Part shown: positions 1 through 12,138 of the stretch, piece after piece
Layout: the number at the start of each line of letters is the position of its first letter
Numbering within the stretch: the first letter of the stretch is position 1
Position numbers and translations under genes: made by a program
The notes under the pieces: generated by a model
What the model was told of the DNA's origin: nothing
Databases searched by the model: none
What the model saw: only the letters and a program-made list of their open reading frames with translations
Source of the DNA: Eumeta japonica
Taxonomy: Eukaryota; Arthropoda; Insecta; Lepidoptera; Psychidae
DNA: 64,000 nt
Assembly (NCBI GenBank): GCA_005406025.1
Contig: BGZK01000011.1
Span: 1,288,531-1,352,530, forward strand
Direction: 5' to 3'

Positions 1-99
1 TGATATGTATTAGCTAAATTAACAATTAGCGTATCTTTTGTGTATCATCATAGAACATGAAAAGAGAAACTTTAGGTAGTAAAATCTACTAATAAGCAT

Positions 100-480
100 T
101 GATTGATTGAAATCACTGATTGCGTCCCGTGAATCCGCCCAGGTCTTCAAAAATCTGCATTATAAACTTCACGCCGGCCTCGGTCGTTGAACAACCCCTC
201 GCAAGCCACCCAGAAGGCCGAGAAGGTTCCATTCTGACCGACCAGTTTTTTATTTAAGTGGAATTATGATACACGCTCCGTACCTAGGAGAGCACAAGTC
301 GTTCTAGTCACCTCCGGTACGACGGTCGTTAGCTGCCCCCGACTCAGCTGAGTCGGCGTGGAGGGTCCAAGTTCCAAGTCCTTCGATCTAAGATAGGGAG
401 ACTGCGCGGAGGAGGGAGTTGTGTGCCTCAGCGGCGGGGTGATTAAAAACCAGACTCGATTATAACTATCAAGCGCCGGA
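100..480 (-). repeat. GC-rich block, probably an interspersed repeat
   Basis: This block is clearly richer in G and C than its surroundings. On the minus strand it is open for about 70 codons from about 480 down to 269, and shorter open frames follow to about 118. A stretch around 310-390, containing GCTGAGTCGGC followed by an AGG and a TTCGAT motif, resembles 33590-33650 elsewhere in the window. That resemblance argues for a dispersed repeat rather than a single-copy exon. I do not recognise the encoded peptide. An alternative is that it holds downstream exons of the candidate minus-strand gene starting at 654. Confidence 0.35.
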
Positions 481-582
481 AATACGTAAGTATGCTTTAT
501 TTATAAACGTGTAGGTACTGAAATGAAACAAACAATATCAATATGAAACAGTTAGTATGACAATTTTCAACTGAAAACTTAC

Positions 583-654
583 GCGGCGCATTGGCTGGTC
601 GGTTTTAATCATAGCCCGCACAAACGGGTTGAGTTCGCTTTCATGACTCGGCAT
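583..654 (-). CDS. Possible first coding exon (24 codons), unidentified
   Basis: Reading leftwards, an ATG (652-654) in the context AAAATGC opens 24 codons that end exactly at a GTAAGT donor-like site (577-582). The peptide begins MPSHESELNPFVRA and ends in two arginines. An in-frame TGA lies four codons upstream of the ATG, so the start is well defined if the exon is real. No partner exon is certain. A possible acceptor is CAG at 238-240, followed by an open stretch beginning NGTFSAFWVACEG. A short open frame plus a donor occurs often by chance, so this is only a candidate. The product is unknown. Confidence 0.2.
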
Positions 655-3600
655 TTTTATCTTTCAACAGTACGTCTGAGGGGTTGGTCGATTATTGTAT
701 GATCGGAGACAAAATACGTTTGTTCTTGTGTACGAAACGGCCTTATGTAATAAATACAGAAACAAAATATCTGTTTGGTTGCGAATGGGTGAACGTTGAT
801 AACTACAATACCACGCACAGACACGCATAGAAACGCAGTAAATACGTTAAACTTATGATATCACTCTGTTTGCATCGCGAGTTAAAAAAAAAAACTTACA
901 TTTATTACCAAAATATTTTGTATGTGGTTTCCCGTTTATAATTCGAACGTGGAATTTATCGGATATTTAAATTCAAACTGGTCATTATTCGAAAACGGTG
1001 ACTTCAATGTAAACTGATATAGGTTCACCAATATTGTGCTATCAATAACTAGCTGTGTCCGCAATTCCGCCCGGATGGACCCAGAAACGATTTTTTTATT
1101 TTCTCATATCAAACAATCTATCATTCAAGCAAGGTCTCAAGTTCGGTCTACACTATTAAAGTACAAAATGACATATTTATTTTATTTTGATATAATATCT
1201 GCCACAACACCAAACGCGAGAAATTTACCACAATCGCGTGCAAAGGTCACACGTTTTCGTATTTTTATTTATTGATAATGTTCGTTACGTTTTTTTTTTT
1301 GTAGCTTCCATATGAATAACAAATCGTTTACTTAGGAGTGACAGAAATAAAAGTGCGTAAGTACAACAAGGAAAGTTTTTAATACTTTCAGTATAAAGCA
1401 CATAATCATATAAAACAGGACGTAGTACATTGCTTTTATACCTAATTGTGCGATTCAAAAGACGCAATGTATTTATCAGCCTCTACGATATGGTTAAATT
1501 TGCTTATTTTTACCATTCTGAAGTTGAAATGTATTGTCTGATGTCTACGAGTTCTGCACTCATATATTTGAACTAACTCAGCAAACGTCACTCACGATCT
1601 AATAATAATTGATATTCAATATTGGCGGAGGTGCCACATTCAGAAAGAGTCAGAGAATCCTATTAAGTGCATTAAAGTAAACCGAGTGGATAGTCGTTTA
1701 ATAGCTTTTCAAATTATGTTAGCAAATCTTGTGCCATTTTAAATTTGGTTTATAAAATGTTACATTATAAGGTTAGGTTTTATTGCATATATGATATGCG
1801 ATAAAAGTATAAAATAATTAGATGTTAACATTTTCTGATTTCGGAACAATCACTGAGCGCGTCTATTGATCGTTGTACTACTTTGTGCTTTATTGAGTCT
1901 TTATTAAATTTTACATATTCGGCTAAGTTTGCCGCACTTTGGTTTTTCTCGTATTTTTCTTCTGTTCTGTTCATACACATTACCCTCTCTAGCCCATAAA
2001 CCCATTGATGTTTTCTTGGCCATAATTCGCTATACTAAGTTCTTAGGGTTCAACTGGTAAAATTATTAGGACATATTTAAAAATAATAAATTTATAAAAT
2101 ACTTTCCGTCGCTGTCGCCTGTTTTTACCTATGCGTCAAATAGATGTTGTTTTATTTTCGTTAGAGTGACCGCCGCGAGCCAAAGCAGAAAATACGAATA
2201 TCCTCAGTCGCCTTTAAAATTTATGAGTACCCAGGTCGAATATTTCGTGGAAAAAAGTTGTCTAGTATTATCTACTACTTATGAATCGGCAGTCGAGTAA
2301 GACCAAACACCACTGCTATTTCGTGTAAGATGTAGACCAAAAATCCGACCTCGTATCTGTTGGAGAGAAGGTAATTTATCTTTTTCATCAGGATGTCTCG
2401 TTCCCTAGGTGGATCTGCCTTAACGGTCCATTTAAACTGTTGCCGAATCGAACTTAGGTCTTCGGCATGATACAGTTTCCAAACGTTTTGAGATATTTGT
2501 TGCGATATGATAACTAGATAGATGCAAAATTAACTAATATTTAGAAAATGCAATGAATGACTAGACAAGAGATATGGAAATCGATTTTAGAATCGCTTCA
2601 ATTTGACAAAATACATACGATGGAGCTCGAATATCATAATGCAATCTACTTCAACAGATCCTATTCAATCAATTTTAACGTCGGTTTGTAGTAGATCTTT
2701 TTAAATAAATATTTGTTGAGTATATCACTTCACGCTGCCAATAAAAAAAAATATGAAGAGTGGTCCTATTGTGGCTCATGCTCAAAAGCATTGCTTCGAA
2801 TCGAGATGTACCATGTGTCATCCTGACTCTTGTAGCACAGAATCCTTCATCCATCGAAGATCCGATAAAAGGGAGGAATCCCGCATGCTGATCATGCACA
2901 AAGATTATGGGTTGAATCTGACATCCTAAAAGATCATCATATTGCAGAGCACTGTAAAGAAAGATGAATACAGTAGCGTACAACACGTCATGGCAGTAAT
3001 CGTGCGTCACACAGCAGGCGCGGCGTCACACAGTATGATTGTTGTTAGTCAATTCAATAATACCAGTGTACCGTTATCTATTAGAAAGCAACGGGGTTCC
3101 TATGCTATGAAACATAGCAGATAATTAATAAAATTCAATAAATAGTTTAGAATAAATTTTTGGAATTTTCATAAATTATTCGTATTATAACCGTTTGAAG
3201 CCTATTCATTACTTTTATTACAAGTGTCAGTTTTAGTAAAAAGGGTTACATTTTAATTTTTAAAAGACGAAGAACTTTATAGTCAGCGGAATTTGTCATG
3301 CAATTGCATAAAACAAGAGGTCTGGCAGCAGAATTTCTACAAAGAGGCATCAAATTATTTCTTTTATTTACATGAAAAGAGATTTTAACTATGTACATAT
3401 CACAATGTTTGTGATGATGCAGTCTCTTTAAATTAAAGGTCGTGACTCGTATTTTCAAAGACGCTAGAATATAGATAATTAAATAATAAAATGTCACTGA
3501 CAGTGACGATGAAAGACATCTTTAAGTGCACCTTAATTGAGATAAATTGTTTGAAAATTCAACATTTATCGAACAATTCAAGTTTGGAAAATCACCTCAG

Positions 3601-3720
3601 TCGTTCATATCTTATATATAAATATTCATATTAACTTGTTCCTTCGTGATTGTGATGAATTTGTGGTAAGTTCTCGTGCATGCGTCCGAGAAAGTTTTTG
3701 GAAAAACAACACGCGTTTTT
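655..3720. other. Unassigned AT-rich DNA
   Basis: Short open frames occur on both strands, but none has a recognisable domain, a splice context or favourable codon use. I see no convincing repeat, RNA gene or transposon end in this stretch. Confidence 0.5.
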
Positions 3721-3724
3721 AATT

Positions 3725-3905
3725 AAGTGTGGAATCGGGATTGGTATTGAAAGAAAGACAGGAATTGAAAACGGGACCGAGATCAGGATCAAGAGCTAGA
3801 TTGGGATCGGAATCGAAATCAGGATTGGTCTTTGGATTGAGAATGAGGGCGTGTTTGAAAGGGGAATTGAAATCGCGGAATCACGACCGTACAAGAGATC
3901 GTTCG
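3725..3905 (+). repeat. Family B degenerate GATCGG-type array, copy 1
   Basis: This is a purine-rich strand with recurring imperfect units such as GGGATCGGAATCGAAATC and GGAATTGAAA. The periodicity is roughly six bases and there is strong strand asymmetry. The same texture recurs at 16.73, 28.52, 30.20, 39.14, 41.16, 44.42, 45.12 and 50.69 kb, so it is a dispersed family rather than a local tract. The arrays create spurious Arg/Ser/Glu/Gly-rich open frames. No protein function is inferred. Confidence 0.55.
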
Positions 3906-5330
3906 ATATAAATGTTAAAAAATATCAAAGTTGGCAGAAAAACGTTAGAAACCGCCGACATAACCCAATGTACTATAAAAGTAAAAGGAAGTCGATCAAT
4001 CAAATACATAACAACGAATTACTGTACGATTACAAAGTGTTTGCTATCCAGGGCTTACTTCAATGTGAGTTATATAAATATTACTAGAGGACCTCTTTCG
4101 TCTGAAATATCACACGTAAGCTGATGAAAGTTCAAACATAAATCAGTAATATTTTTTTTTTGTGTTTGCTATAGTTAACCCGTTTTTGCTATTTAAAATA
4201 TTACTATTCTATTTTAGAGGATATTTCCAAATGCCTATGCTACAATACATAGTAGGGATGCCTATAGCATTCGGTGGTATCGTATATACCGATTATTAGA
4301 ATACATCTGTTAGTTTTAAATCAAAGTGCTGTGTCAAAATATATTAGCCAACAACTTAAACCTTCGGCAAATCATATCTGAAATATGATAATTATGCAAT
4401 TAGCAAATTTGGTAATAGATGGACTTGTAAATAAATTACCGTTACTATATATTAAGAATCAATACAATAACTTTATTATAAATTTTAACGATTTATAATG
4501 ATTGCAAATTTAACGTGTCGAATTTGATTTTTAACATGTAATCTTTAAACATTACAGTATTAACCACGTGCGAGAGCGACATAGATATTTGGCATCCCAT
4601 ATGAGAATGATTGAGACTGTTTTTAAATTAACTCAATTTATTGATGTTATTTACACGAATTGCCTCACTCGGGGGCAACAAACACGAACTTCTCCAACAC
4701 TTTCGGAAACATGTTGCGAATCTAAAATATTTAACACGATTATGACTCACAACTATAATCATTATTGGTAAAACGGATTTTCTAAATGTGTTTACTGAAT
4801 ACTTTATTCTCTAATTTGTACTTACATATTTCGATGTTGAAACATGTGTAATAATATTATATTGTGAAGTTCTATTAACTTTGTATCATTTATTCGTTCA
4901 TATTAATCAATATCTAAATACACACATAACCGTCGTAACGCATCTGCAGTGCGGGAGGACTCGCTTCGTTGTCTCTCATTAGCGCCAATTCTACTGAACT
5001 AGACGAATTAAAGTGGGGCCATATTTTAAACACTGACTCTGCAAACTCTATGGTTTTATGCGTGTTTTACACGGCCGACATCATTTCGTGGTGGTATATT
5101 TTCAGACTCATAGCTGTTGCACATTCATGTTAATATTTTTTTTTGCATTTCTGTCTCTTTTGGTATTATTCAAGAAATAGCATTTGGGTTTTATTTAATT
5201 GATAAGATTTATTTTTCATGTAGAAATATTACTTGAACCGAAACTATATTGTAGGGATTGTCAATGGTTGCGTCAAGTTATTTAATCGTTCCACTGTTGA
5301 TGCATGACCTTCGAATTTTTTTACTTTCAG
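3906..5330. other. Unassigned AT-rich DNA
   Basis: No supported gene or mobile element is visible. Small open frames at 3912-4124 and 4568-4771 look like chance. A modestly GC-richer patch near 4930-5000 has no recognisable content. Confidence 0.5.
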
Positions 5331-5432
5331 ATTGACGGCGCGGATATTAACTCTTCTATCAGTATAGAAGAATGGAACAGTGTCCATTGCAAATTGAGAG
5401 TCGTTAAAAACCATTGCCACTTAAGCTATTAA
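5331..5432 (+). CDS. Possible terminal exon (33 codons), unidentified
   Basis: A pyrimidine tract ending in TTTTTTTACTTTCAG (to 5330) forms a good acceptor. From the next base, 33 codons stay open to TAA at 5430-5432. The peptide begins IDGADINSSISIEEWN. The family is not recognised and no upstream donor in matching phase could be fixed. The sequence after the stop, read on minus, includes GGTGGCTCAGCTG, which looks like a tRNA A box, so a SINE fragment is an alternative reading. A random 33-codon opening after an acceptor is not rare. Confidence 0.15.
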   Translation: MDGADINSSISIEEWNSVHCKLRVVKNHCHLSY

Positions 5433-5846
5433 CAGCTGAGCCACCATCGCTGAACTGAGCGCTCGCCGCTTGTATCATTAATTATAACCCCTAATCTCGA
5501 GATCTTTTATTTTACAATAAATGTATTTCTAGTGACGTACGTCATTACTATTGGGTTTTAAGAGAATACGTAATTGTCGTTTGACATGAAAACATCAGTT
5601 TTTATAGTTGTTGATTCATAAGCAAATATTGATAACACCGAGTATTGACTCTTGAATTTAAAGATGCCTCAAATTTCATTGAAAATTTTCGGAAGAAAAT
5701 TTTTTCGGTTGTTCATATTTGTTTTTTGTGTGTACATAGGAATTAATTTACTTTTGCGCAATATTTGTTTATTATCATTTCTGCGATTCCAGAGATTAAT
5801 TCAAACAAACAAATATAAATTTTATCGATATGGTATCATTTGTGAA
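5433..5846. other. Unassigned DNA upstream of mariner
   Basis: The open frame 5652-5906 is hydrophobic and AT-driven and runs into the mariner left end, so it is probably not a gene. Nothing else is recognised. Confidence 0.5.
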
Positions 5847-7078
5847 ATTGGGCTGCTATTTATGTATCCGGAATTGGTGACATACAGAACAATATTTAAT
5901 AAGTAATTAGAACACTTAAAAATGGAACTTATTGCCTGTAAAATACAGTTTGTTTCATGTAATTGTTAATTGTTTTACCATTGTGGTGACATTTTGAAAA
6001 TTCTGTGTTATTGTCGCCATAGATTTAACTCGTGAAAATTTTCGTGCGATGATTTATTACGATTTTCGGCGTGGGCTAAATCAAAAACGGTACATCGACC
6101 AATTCATTTTGACTTTTGGGGATGAAACATCATCGAAAATCACTGTGTATCACTGGTTTAGTGACTTTAATTGTGGACTGTCTATGCTCACGGCTGAATT
6201 TAAAAAAGTACAAAATATCGATGCTATACTTATATTAAAAGATCGTCATGTTACATATTGTGAGATAAAGACATCCCTGGACGTAAATACGACGAGCATA
6301 CATAAGATATTACATAAAAATTTGGCTGTAAAAAGATTTGTTAGTATTGGATTCCGCACAACTTGAGCATTGATAAAAAACTGGCTAGTAGCGATGGATA
6401 CAAATAAAAAATGATAAAAAAATACAATCGTGGTACGTGAAAATCTGTTTAAAATATCTACACAGGTGATGAATCTTGAATCTATGAGTATGACCCCGAA
6501 ACTAAACATAGTCAATGATGTGGGTGTTCCAAAATGAGCTGAACCCAACAAAATGGTTTGGGCCAAAAGCATTTTGAAGCAAATAGTTGCCCGTTCTTTT
6601 TTTTTGAATAAATGGGCACTAGAGTTTGAGGATCGTAAAATGATTAATTCGGAGTGGTACACGACCATTTGTTTGCCAGAAGTTTTTGAAGAAATAAAAA
6701 AAAACAACCGATACCGTAGAATTATTTCTCATCGTGACAATGCTAGTTGTCACCCCTCGACTGAAACAACTCGGTTTTTGTAAGATCAAAGGATCGAATC
6801 GACGGATCATCTGCCGTACAGCCCCGATTTGGCACTCAACGACTCTATTTATTTCCAAGCGTGAAGAATAAATTACGTGGTCAACGTTTTTCGAGCCGCG
6901 AAGAGGCCGTTGATGTGTTCAAAATGCACGTCTTGGAGATACCTCAATCAAAATGGAAAAAGTGCTATAAAACTTGGTTTCAACACACGCAAAAGTGCAT
7001 CGATCACCATGGCATTGTTTTTTTAAAGCAATAAAACCATATTAAATGGCATTCCTGGCACATAAACAGCAGCCCTCG
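5847..7078 (+). mobile_element. Decayed mariner-family transposon
   Basis: A Tc1/mariner element of about 1.23 kb. The right end, read inward on minus, is CGAGGGCTGCTGTTTATG and ends next to a TA at 7079-7080. The left end at 5850 reads GGGCTGCTATTTATGTATCC on plus, matching the right repeat with a few substitutions. The flanking TA on the left has eroded. Between the ends lies a broken transposase in plus orientation. The size and terminal repeats agree with the usual 1.3-kb mariner layout. The element is non-autonomous, given multiple stops and frameshifts. Confidence 0.85.
6021..7034 (+). pseudogene. Mariner transposase pseudogene
   Basis: The reading frame starts near an eroded N terminus, with MIYYDFRRGL at 6049, a helix-turn-helix motif typical of mariner. 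It continues through DRHVTYCEIKTSLDV (6241 on) and a frameshift near 6345, after which WIPHNLSIDKK resumes. The TGDESW catalytic motif is cut by TGA at 6477-6479, where Trp is expected. The second aspartate lies in HRDNASCH (codon 6736-6738) and the third at 6841-6843, 35 codons on, which preserves the DD(34)D spacing. A TAA at 6781-6783 falls between them. The C-terminal part reads KWKKCYKTWF and ends at TAA 7032-7034. The enzyme would cut and paste its own DNA; this copy cannot be functional. Confidence 0.88.
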
Positions 7079-7233
7079 TATACTGTGTTCAAAATTTCAT
7101 TGAAAACAACCACATGACTTGTTTATTTATAAGACAGCACAACTACAGACAAATAGACTGATTAATGGTAATTAAGTGCGTCATAAAATGAATGTTTATC
7201 TCAAAATTCGTGAAGGTAATTGTGTATATATAT

Positions 7234-7238
<5 letters not shown>

Positions 7239-7289
<51 letters not shown>
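7239..7289. repeat. (TA)n microsatellite
   Basis: About 25 uninterrupted TA dinucleotides follow a shorter TA-rich lead-in from 7225. The tract lies roughly 160 bp past the mariner right end. It is probably length-polymorphic. Confidence 0.97.
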
Positions 7290-7292
<3 letters not shown>

Positions 7293-8012
7293 ACCAATAG
7301 AGCACACATTATATATTAGTGTGGATTTAGTTCACTTAATTACAATTTGGACATAAAGCGACGTAGTATGTAAAATATATTATATTTTGCATTCATTAAC
7401 TGTCCTATTTAAAGATGGAACACGTTTGATACGTTTTGTTAGACAAATGAATTGAAATCGAGTTGGGATATTCGGGTAGGACCCTTGACCGCTACAAATC
7501 GAATTGAATAAATTAGTTTGGCGAATTGTGCGTGTATGTGTCTCTTTCCGCATAATAAATAATTCAGTAAGTTTCGAATTCGATTGGTCTTCGGGCGAGT
7601 GCGCGGTCAAAGGCACTGGGGTAAAGTTCTGGGCTGATGCGGCGTTTCCAGGTTTCGTTTGAAACTAAAATTAAGATTTTACGGGGTTATATCAAAGCTG
7701 AAACTGTTGGTTCCAGCAGCCCCCGGCTGATAAACGTTGGTTTCGTTTTTAGTTTACAGAACGTATTATTATTTTTTATTTAACTAATTTTTATACGCGA
7801 AGGAGCTAACTTGTATACATGACTTAAAGACATAAGCTGATAAACATTTTAATTGTCTTTTGCGTGTCGTAGTTATACAATACATTTGGAATGACATTTT
7901 TAAAGTATTTTGTGTATTAGATAGGTAAAAAATAAACAATATTCCTCAATCTTACCAAATCTTGCTTCATAAGTATAATAGATAATACAGTTATCTACTT
8001 TCACCGTTTCCT

Positions 8013-8045
8013 ATTATTTGAAAATTCAATGAATTTTCAAATAAT
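8013..8045. repeat. Perfect 15-bp hairpin
   Basis: ATTATTTGAAAATTC (8013-8027) is followed by a three-base loop and its exact complement (8031-8045). It is AT-rich, with no known role. It could be a cruciform-prone site or chance. Confidence 0.85.
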
Positions 8046-8644
8046 TATACTAAACACTTCCAACTTACATTTCAATTTTTTTGACATCTGATTAATGTGT
8101 TTTTTATCCAAATTTATTATATTGAAACTGTTGTTTAGTATTTACACTGTTGTAGTACAATTTAGCAATGAAAAGAACCTTAAATCCATGCCCGAGGCTA
8201 ATTACTGGGATGAATGTATTTGAAATTATTTTAACACAAAGATCCTTTTTTAACGAAACGTATTTTAATTGTCAGGGGGCGTTTAAGTTGGTACACATTA
8301 TAGCTCTGTTTGCTGTAAAATCGTATAGAATTATTTTCAAAATTTGTTATATTGTTTATTATTATTACCACGACTTCGAATATGTGGACGGCTTTATATA
8401 AAGATGGGCATTTTTCCCGCAGTTATCCTCCCCAACGTCCCCTTTTGTATGAAACTTTGTGACTTCCGCAAACTTTTTTTTTGCTTCAACGCATACGCGT
8501 TCCTCGTTAGGGACTTTTCGTAAATGGCTCAACCGGCAACGGCTACAGTTTTAAAACAGGCTTTAAATAAATCTTAAAAACCCAAATTTTTGGCTCTATA
8601 AAAAGTCGCTTCGATATTTTCATAATACGTATGAATACAACGTC

Positions 8645-8689
8645 GTACGCATACAACGATATATTTTCATTATATTATTGTATGCGTAC
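8645..8689. repeat. Perfect 12-bp inverted repeat
   Basis: GTACGCATACAA (8645-8656) is repeated inverted at 8678-8689 with a 21-base AT-rich spacer. No flanking duplication was found, so it is not called a transposon. Confidence 0.8.
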
Positions 8690-9700
8690 ATTATAGTAGT
8701 GTAAGTTCCAAATTGGAAGTGTTCTCTCATATGTTTACCGGATGAAAAGTATTTTTATCAAATATATTTAAATAAAAGTAGTAAAGCCAGTGTGCTTCCT
8801 AAAAAATATGTTCAAAGTTACGGTTAATTAAAAACACATTTTTAAATTATTATTTTGGTCAAATAATTACCAAAAAAAAAATCAAATACCAATCGAAAGT
8901 ATAAATCCAAAATTATATAAAAACGTTAGGTCAATTAATTTTTTCTATTTACTACTCTTGGATTGGGTATGTCGATACTAGTAATTGGAATTTAAATTTA
9001 TTATCACTATTGTGTCCTTATGTCTGTTTGTTTTTTAACAATATATTTTCATTGGTTCTGCAAGTTTACTCGAATTAAAACCATATTTACTTAAATTTTG
9101 GGTGTTTTTTTGGGAGTTGTATTTGAGCTTCTCGCGTTTGAAAATGCAGTTGCCTCAAAATCAAAGACTTATCTTTAACCTTTTTGAGCTCAAAAATTCG
9201 ACATTACAATTGATCTAGTAAGCCATTTTTTAAACGTTTTGCTACTTAGAGCTCAGTCTTCAAAAATAGACCTAGCAGGAAATTATTGAGTTTGAGCTTA
9301 AAAGTTTTTCCAAAACAATCTTAAGACCTTTTTCAAGCTCTACGAATTCATAATTATAATACGTTTTTAGCTCTTCTTGTACAAACATCTAAATTCATTT
9401 AAATACTATGCTATTTTAAATAAGATATCTATAGCATGTGTTGTTCGATTTTAATTTGCTTTGCAAAATTCAACACATTTTTTAAGCAAATCAAGTTGAC
9501 CAATATCACAACAACAATCCACCAAGAGCCTTAGGAGTTATTTAAAAATATTTTTTTTTTTCTGATTTTTTGTTAACTCGCAAATAAATCCATCGATTTT
9601 GATACAGTTTGCAACAATCGGTGTTGTTTTTAAGCAGAAGAGGTAGTTATATTTTGGAATTTATAGGTAGTTTATAGAATATTCTAAAAAAAACCACTTT

Positions 9701-11254
9701 TCGAAATTTTTTTAACACATACGAGCACGCACGCAAACGCACACAAATTGTAGCTGTTACTACATTACTTCTGTTCCTGTTAAGGTATTGAGTTACTGCC
9801 ACAAAAAAAAATCACAAAATGCGCCTAAAGAAGTTTTATTCAAAAATAAACACTTTTCTTGGAATTTCGCATGTCATTTCGTTCGGAAGTGGGTACCGCT
9901 GATGAAAGTTGGTTCCAAAGTTTCAATGTACGTTAGGAAGTTGCGTATATTTTATATTGCATGTATATTTTATAGATTTTGCATACAGAAGTAATCTAAT
10001 AGTTGTAACTAACCCGAATGTTGTAGAACCTTAAAGTACATAATATTGTTTTGTTTTTTATTCATTTACATAAATTGATCTGTTTTATTTAGATAGAACA
10101 GTTTGCATGTCTCAGTCGTCAAAGAGGGATGAAAATGTAATACTTCATTTTCGAATACAATGCATTGGTTTCAAAATGAGTCTTTCAATTGATAAATTGG
10201 TTTAACTTGGTTGCGAAGAACTTACATGTCTCAGTAATAAATTAAATACTTTATAACGTCTATTTACATACAGATTGTATTGCATACAATCTCACAAAAT
10301 ATTTATATATGTGCATTTATATTTTATATGTTTTACTGCGTATACATTTAATATGTTTAGCTTACTTATCTAAGTGACAACGCCAAGAAAACCTATATAA
10401 ACTTGGATAGTAAATAAGACATTATTTAAATACAAAATATTATTTGAGATGTCGACATTTTTTGAATGATATCCGCCATTTTTTCGGTATTAAAATTGAA
10501 TTGTTAGTGAATGTCATTTGTTACGTCGCTGTCGAGCAAGTACTGATAGCGCTATAGCAGGCCGCATGCCAGTTCGGATAACACGAACCATATCACAACT
10601 TATATAGTAAAGTATATTTTTAAATATTAATCTAAAAATGTTCAATACTCTGATAGGATAGAACCAAAACTGTTATATAAAAGGATATACTTATTCGGAA
10701 AACTATATAAAAGATCACGTCCGTAAAAAAACCAATCGAAATCGGTCAAGTGATAGTCGAGATTGGTTTATAATTTAAATTGCCATTGCCCACGTAGACA
10801 AAAAAACCGATCTGGAATTTACTCATCTACGTTCAGTATTCTAACGAAAAAATTAATCAGATTAAAATCATAAATCCTACAGAAACTTAAGTGAAGTTGG
10901 AAAGAAACTTACATATCATTCACAATATCAAAAGTAACATATTTAAATAATTCAATGAAAATCAGATGGATATGTAACAAAATTTAAAAGTATGCGAGCA
11001 AAGTAAGAGAAAATGTTAGTTGTCAAAATATAAAATAGGAGAACAAACGAGCACTTCTTGTTTATAATAGATTTCTCAGAAACGTTTCTAATGCCTTTGA
11101 TGAAATTTTTCTCGTATTATATAGAGTACATTATATATATATAAATGTATATTATTGAAAATAAATATAAAGAACTTTTCGCACCAGAAGTATCATATAT
11201 TCACGTCGCACTCGGTTGGTTCACACCTCAATCAATATTTGTGTATATATATAT
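9701..11254. other. Unassigned AT-rich DNA
   Basis: Only chance-like open frames are seen (for example 9788-9994). A 9-bp perfect hairpin lies at 10272-10292. No repeat family was recognised. Confidence 0.5.
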
Positions 11255-11385
11255 TGTAGTAACTGAGTTATGTGTAGGTGGCATGTGATGCATACAGCCT
11301 CCGCATCCAATCCCGCGAATGTGGATTCTATTTGCATTCGATGCGTCAAGTTGAATTTCAAAACATAAACGATTGAAATCGTAAA
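11255..11385. repeat. Direct repeat pair, left copy
   Basis: This starts near AACTGAGTTATGTGTAGGTG at 11261 and continues through a CGCGAA-TGTGG and TTCTATTTGCATTCGATG core. The same order of motifs recurs 296 bp downstream with scattered substitutions. The two copies may come from one dispersed element inserted twice or from a local duplication. Confidence 0.75.
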
Positions 11386-11550
11386 TCGAAAGCCAGAGGA
11401 TGTAGTGTGATCTTAAAACACCGCTCCTCATATACGTCGCTCTCCATATAGTTAGAACTTAGGACATATGTTGTTAATTGCTACAAGATTCATGTACAAA
11501 AAAAATATTTTCTTTCGTTAGATTTTTTTTCTCGAAGGGGGGGGAGATGA

Positions 11551-11665
11551 TGTAATAACTGAGTTATGTGTAGGTGGCATGTGAGGCATACAACCTCCGT
11601 GCCCGGTCCCGCGAACGTGGGTTCTATTTGCATTCGATGAATCAATTTGAATTTCCAAATAGTAT
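11551..11665. repeat. Direct repeat pair, right copy
   Basis: AACTGAGTTATGTGTAGGTG at 11557 begins a copy of the 11255-11385 sequence, offset by 296 bp. It is preceded by a G-rich run in CTCGAAGGGGGGGGAGATG (11531-11549), which the left copy lacks. The long minus-strand open frame over this region (11490-11936) is probably incidental. Confidence 0.75.
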
Positions 11666-12138
11666 AGAAGCCTAGTTGGCGAAATACAGAAACTTGGAAG
11701 TTGTGAATCAGTGCATAGTAATAAAAAAGTTGATTAGATTTCCTGTCCACGTACAATGACGTCAATAGTAATAAATAGCGAATGTGATAGATGGAGTATA
11801 TATAAAATCCATAAACAGATAAATTGAAGAACTGATGAAATAGGTATAGTTGTCCTGCTGCTGACTTTAATTCAAGATTCCGGATACCCAAAACCCAACG
11901 AAGGGTACCATCCGTGGTGCAATATATTGGCTGCATTCTTGATACAGCCGTTATGCGTGGATACGTTTGTGTACAAGAGGATATTTGGGTAAACGGAAGA
12001 ACACTACAAATTAATGTTTCAAACAGAGTTCATTAAGCACAGGTAGATGATACGAAAAGTATGAAATATAGCGAAATAGGTTGTATTTTAATTAATTAAT
12101 TTCAATTGACATTTAAATTACGTGGTCAGGAATAGGAT
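11666..12138. other. Unassigned DNA
   Basis: The stretch lies between the direct repeat and the SINE-like head. Nothing recognisable was found. A minus open frame crosses it without any domain or splice signal. Confidence 0.45.

Larger units (their letters stand above)
7290..9700. other. Unassigned AT-rich DNA with small inverted repeats
   Basis: No gene is supported. Two perfect inverted repeats are annotated separately (8013-8045 and 8645-8689). Between 9110 and 9390 the motif TTTGAGCTC or TTGAGCTT recurs at irregular spacing, a texture that returns at 39.53-39.96 kb. Confidence 0.45.

Noticed and set aside
3729..3911. 60-codon Arg/Ser/Glu-rich frame resembling an SR-type protein
   Set aside because: It is produced by a family B degenerate hexamer array, and similar frames occur at the other copies.
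5652..5906. 84-codon hydrophobic plus frame resembling a membrane protein
   Set aside because: The hydrophobicity comes from T-rich codons, the frame runs into the mariner left end and no family is recognised.
6246..6707. 153-codon minus-strand open frame
   Set aside because: It is the antisense of the mariner transposase pseudogene and has no domain of its own.
5667..7110. CAAATTTCATTGAAAA at 5669 and CAAAATTTCATTGAAAA near 7088 as mariner ends
   Set aside because: They are in direct, not inverted, orientation. The true ends are the GGGCTGCT-type inverted repeats at 5850 and 7076.
11490..11936. 148-codon minus-strand open frame
   Set aside because: It spans one copy of a direct repeat and AT-rich DNA. 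The translation shows no known motif.
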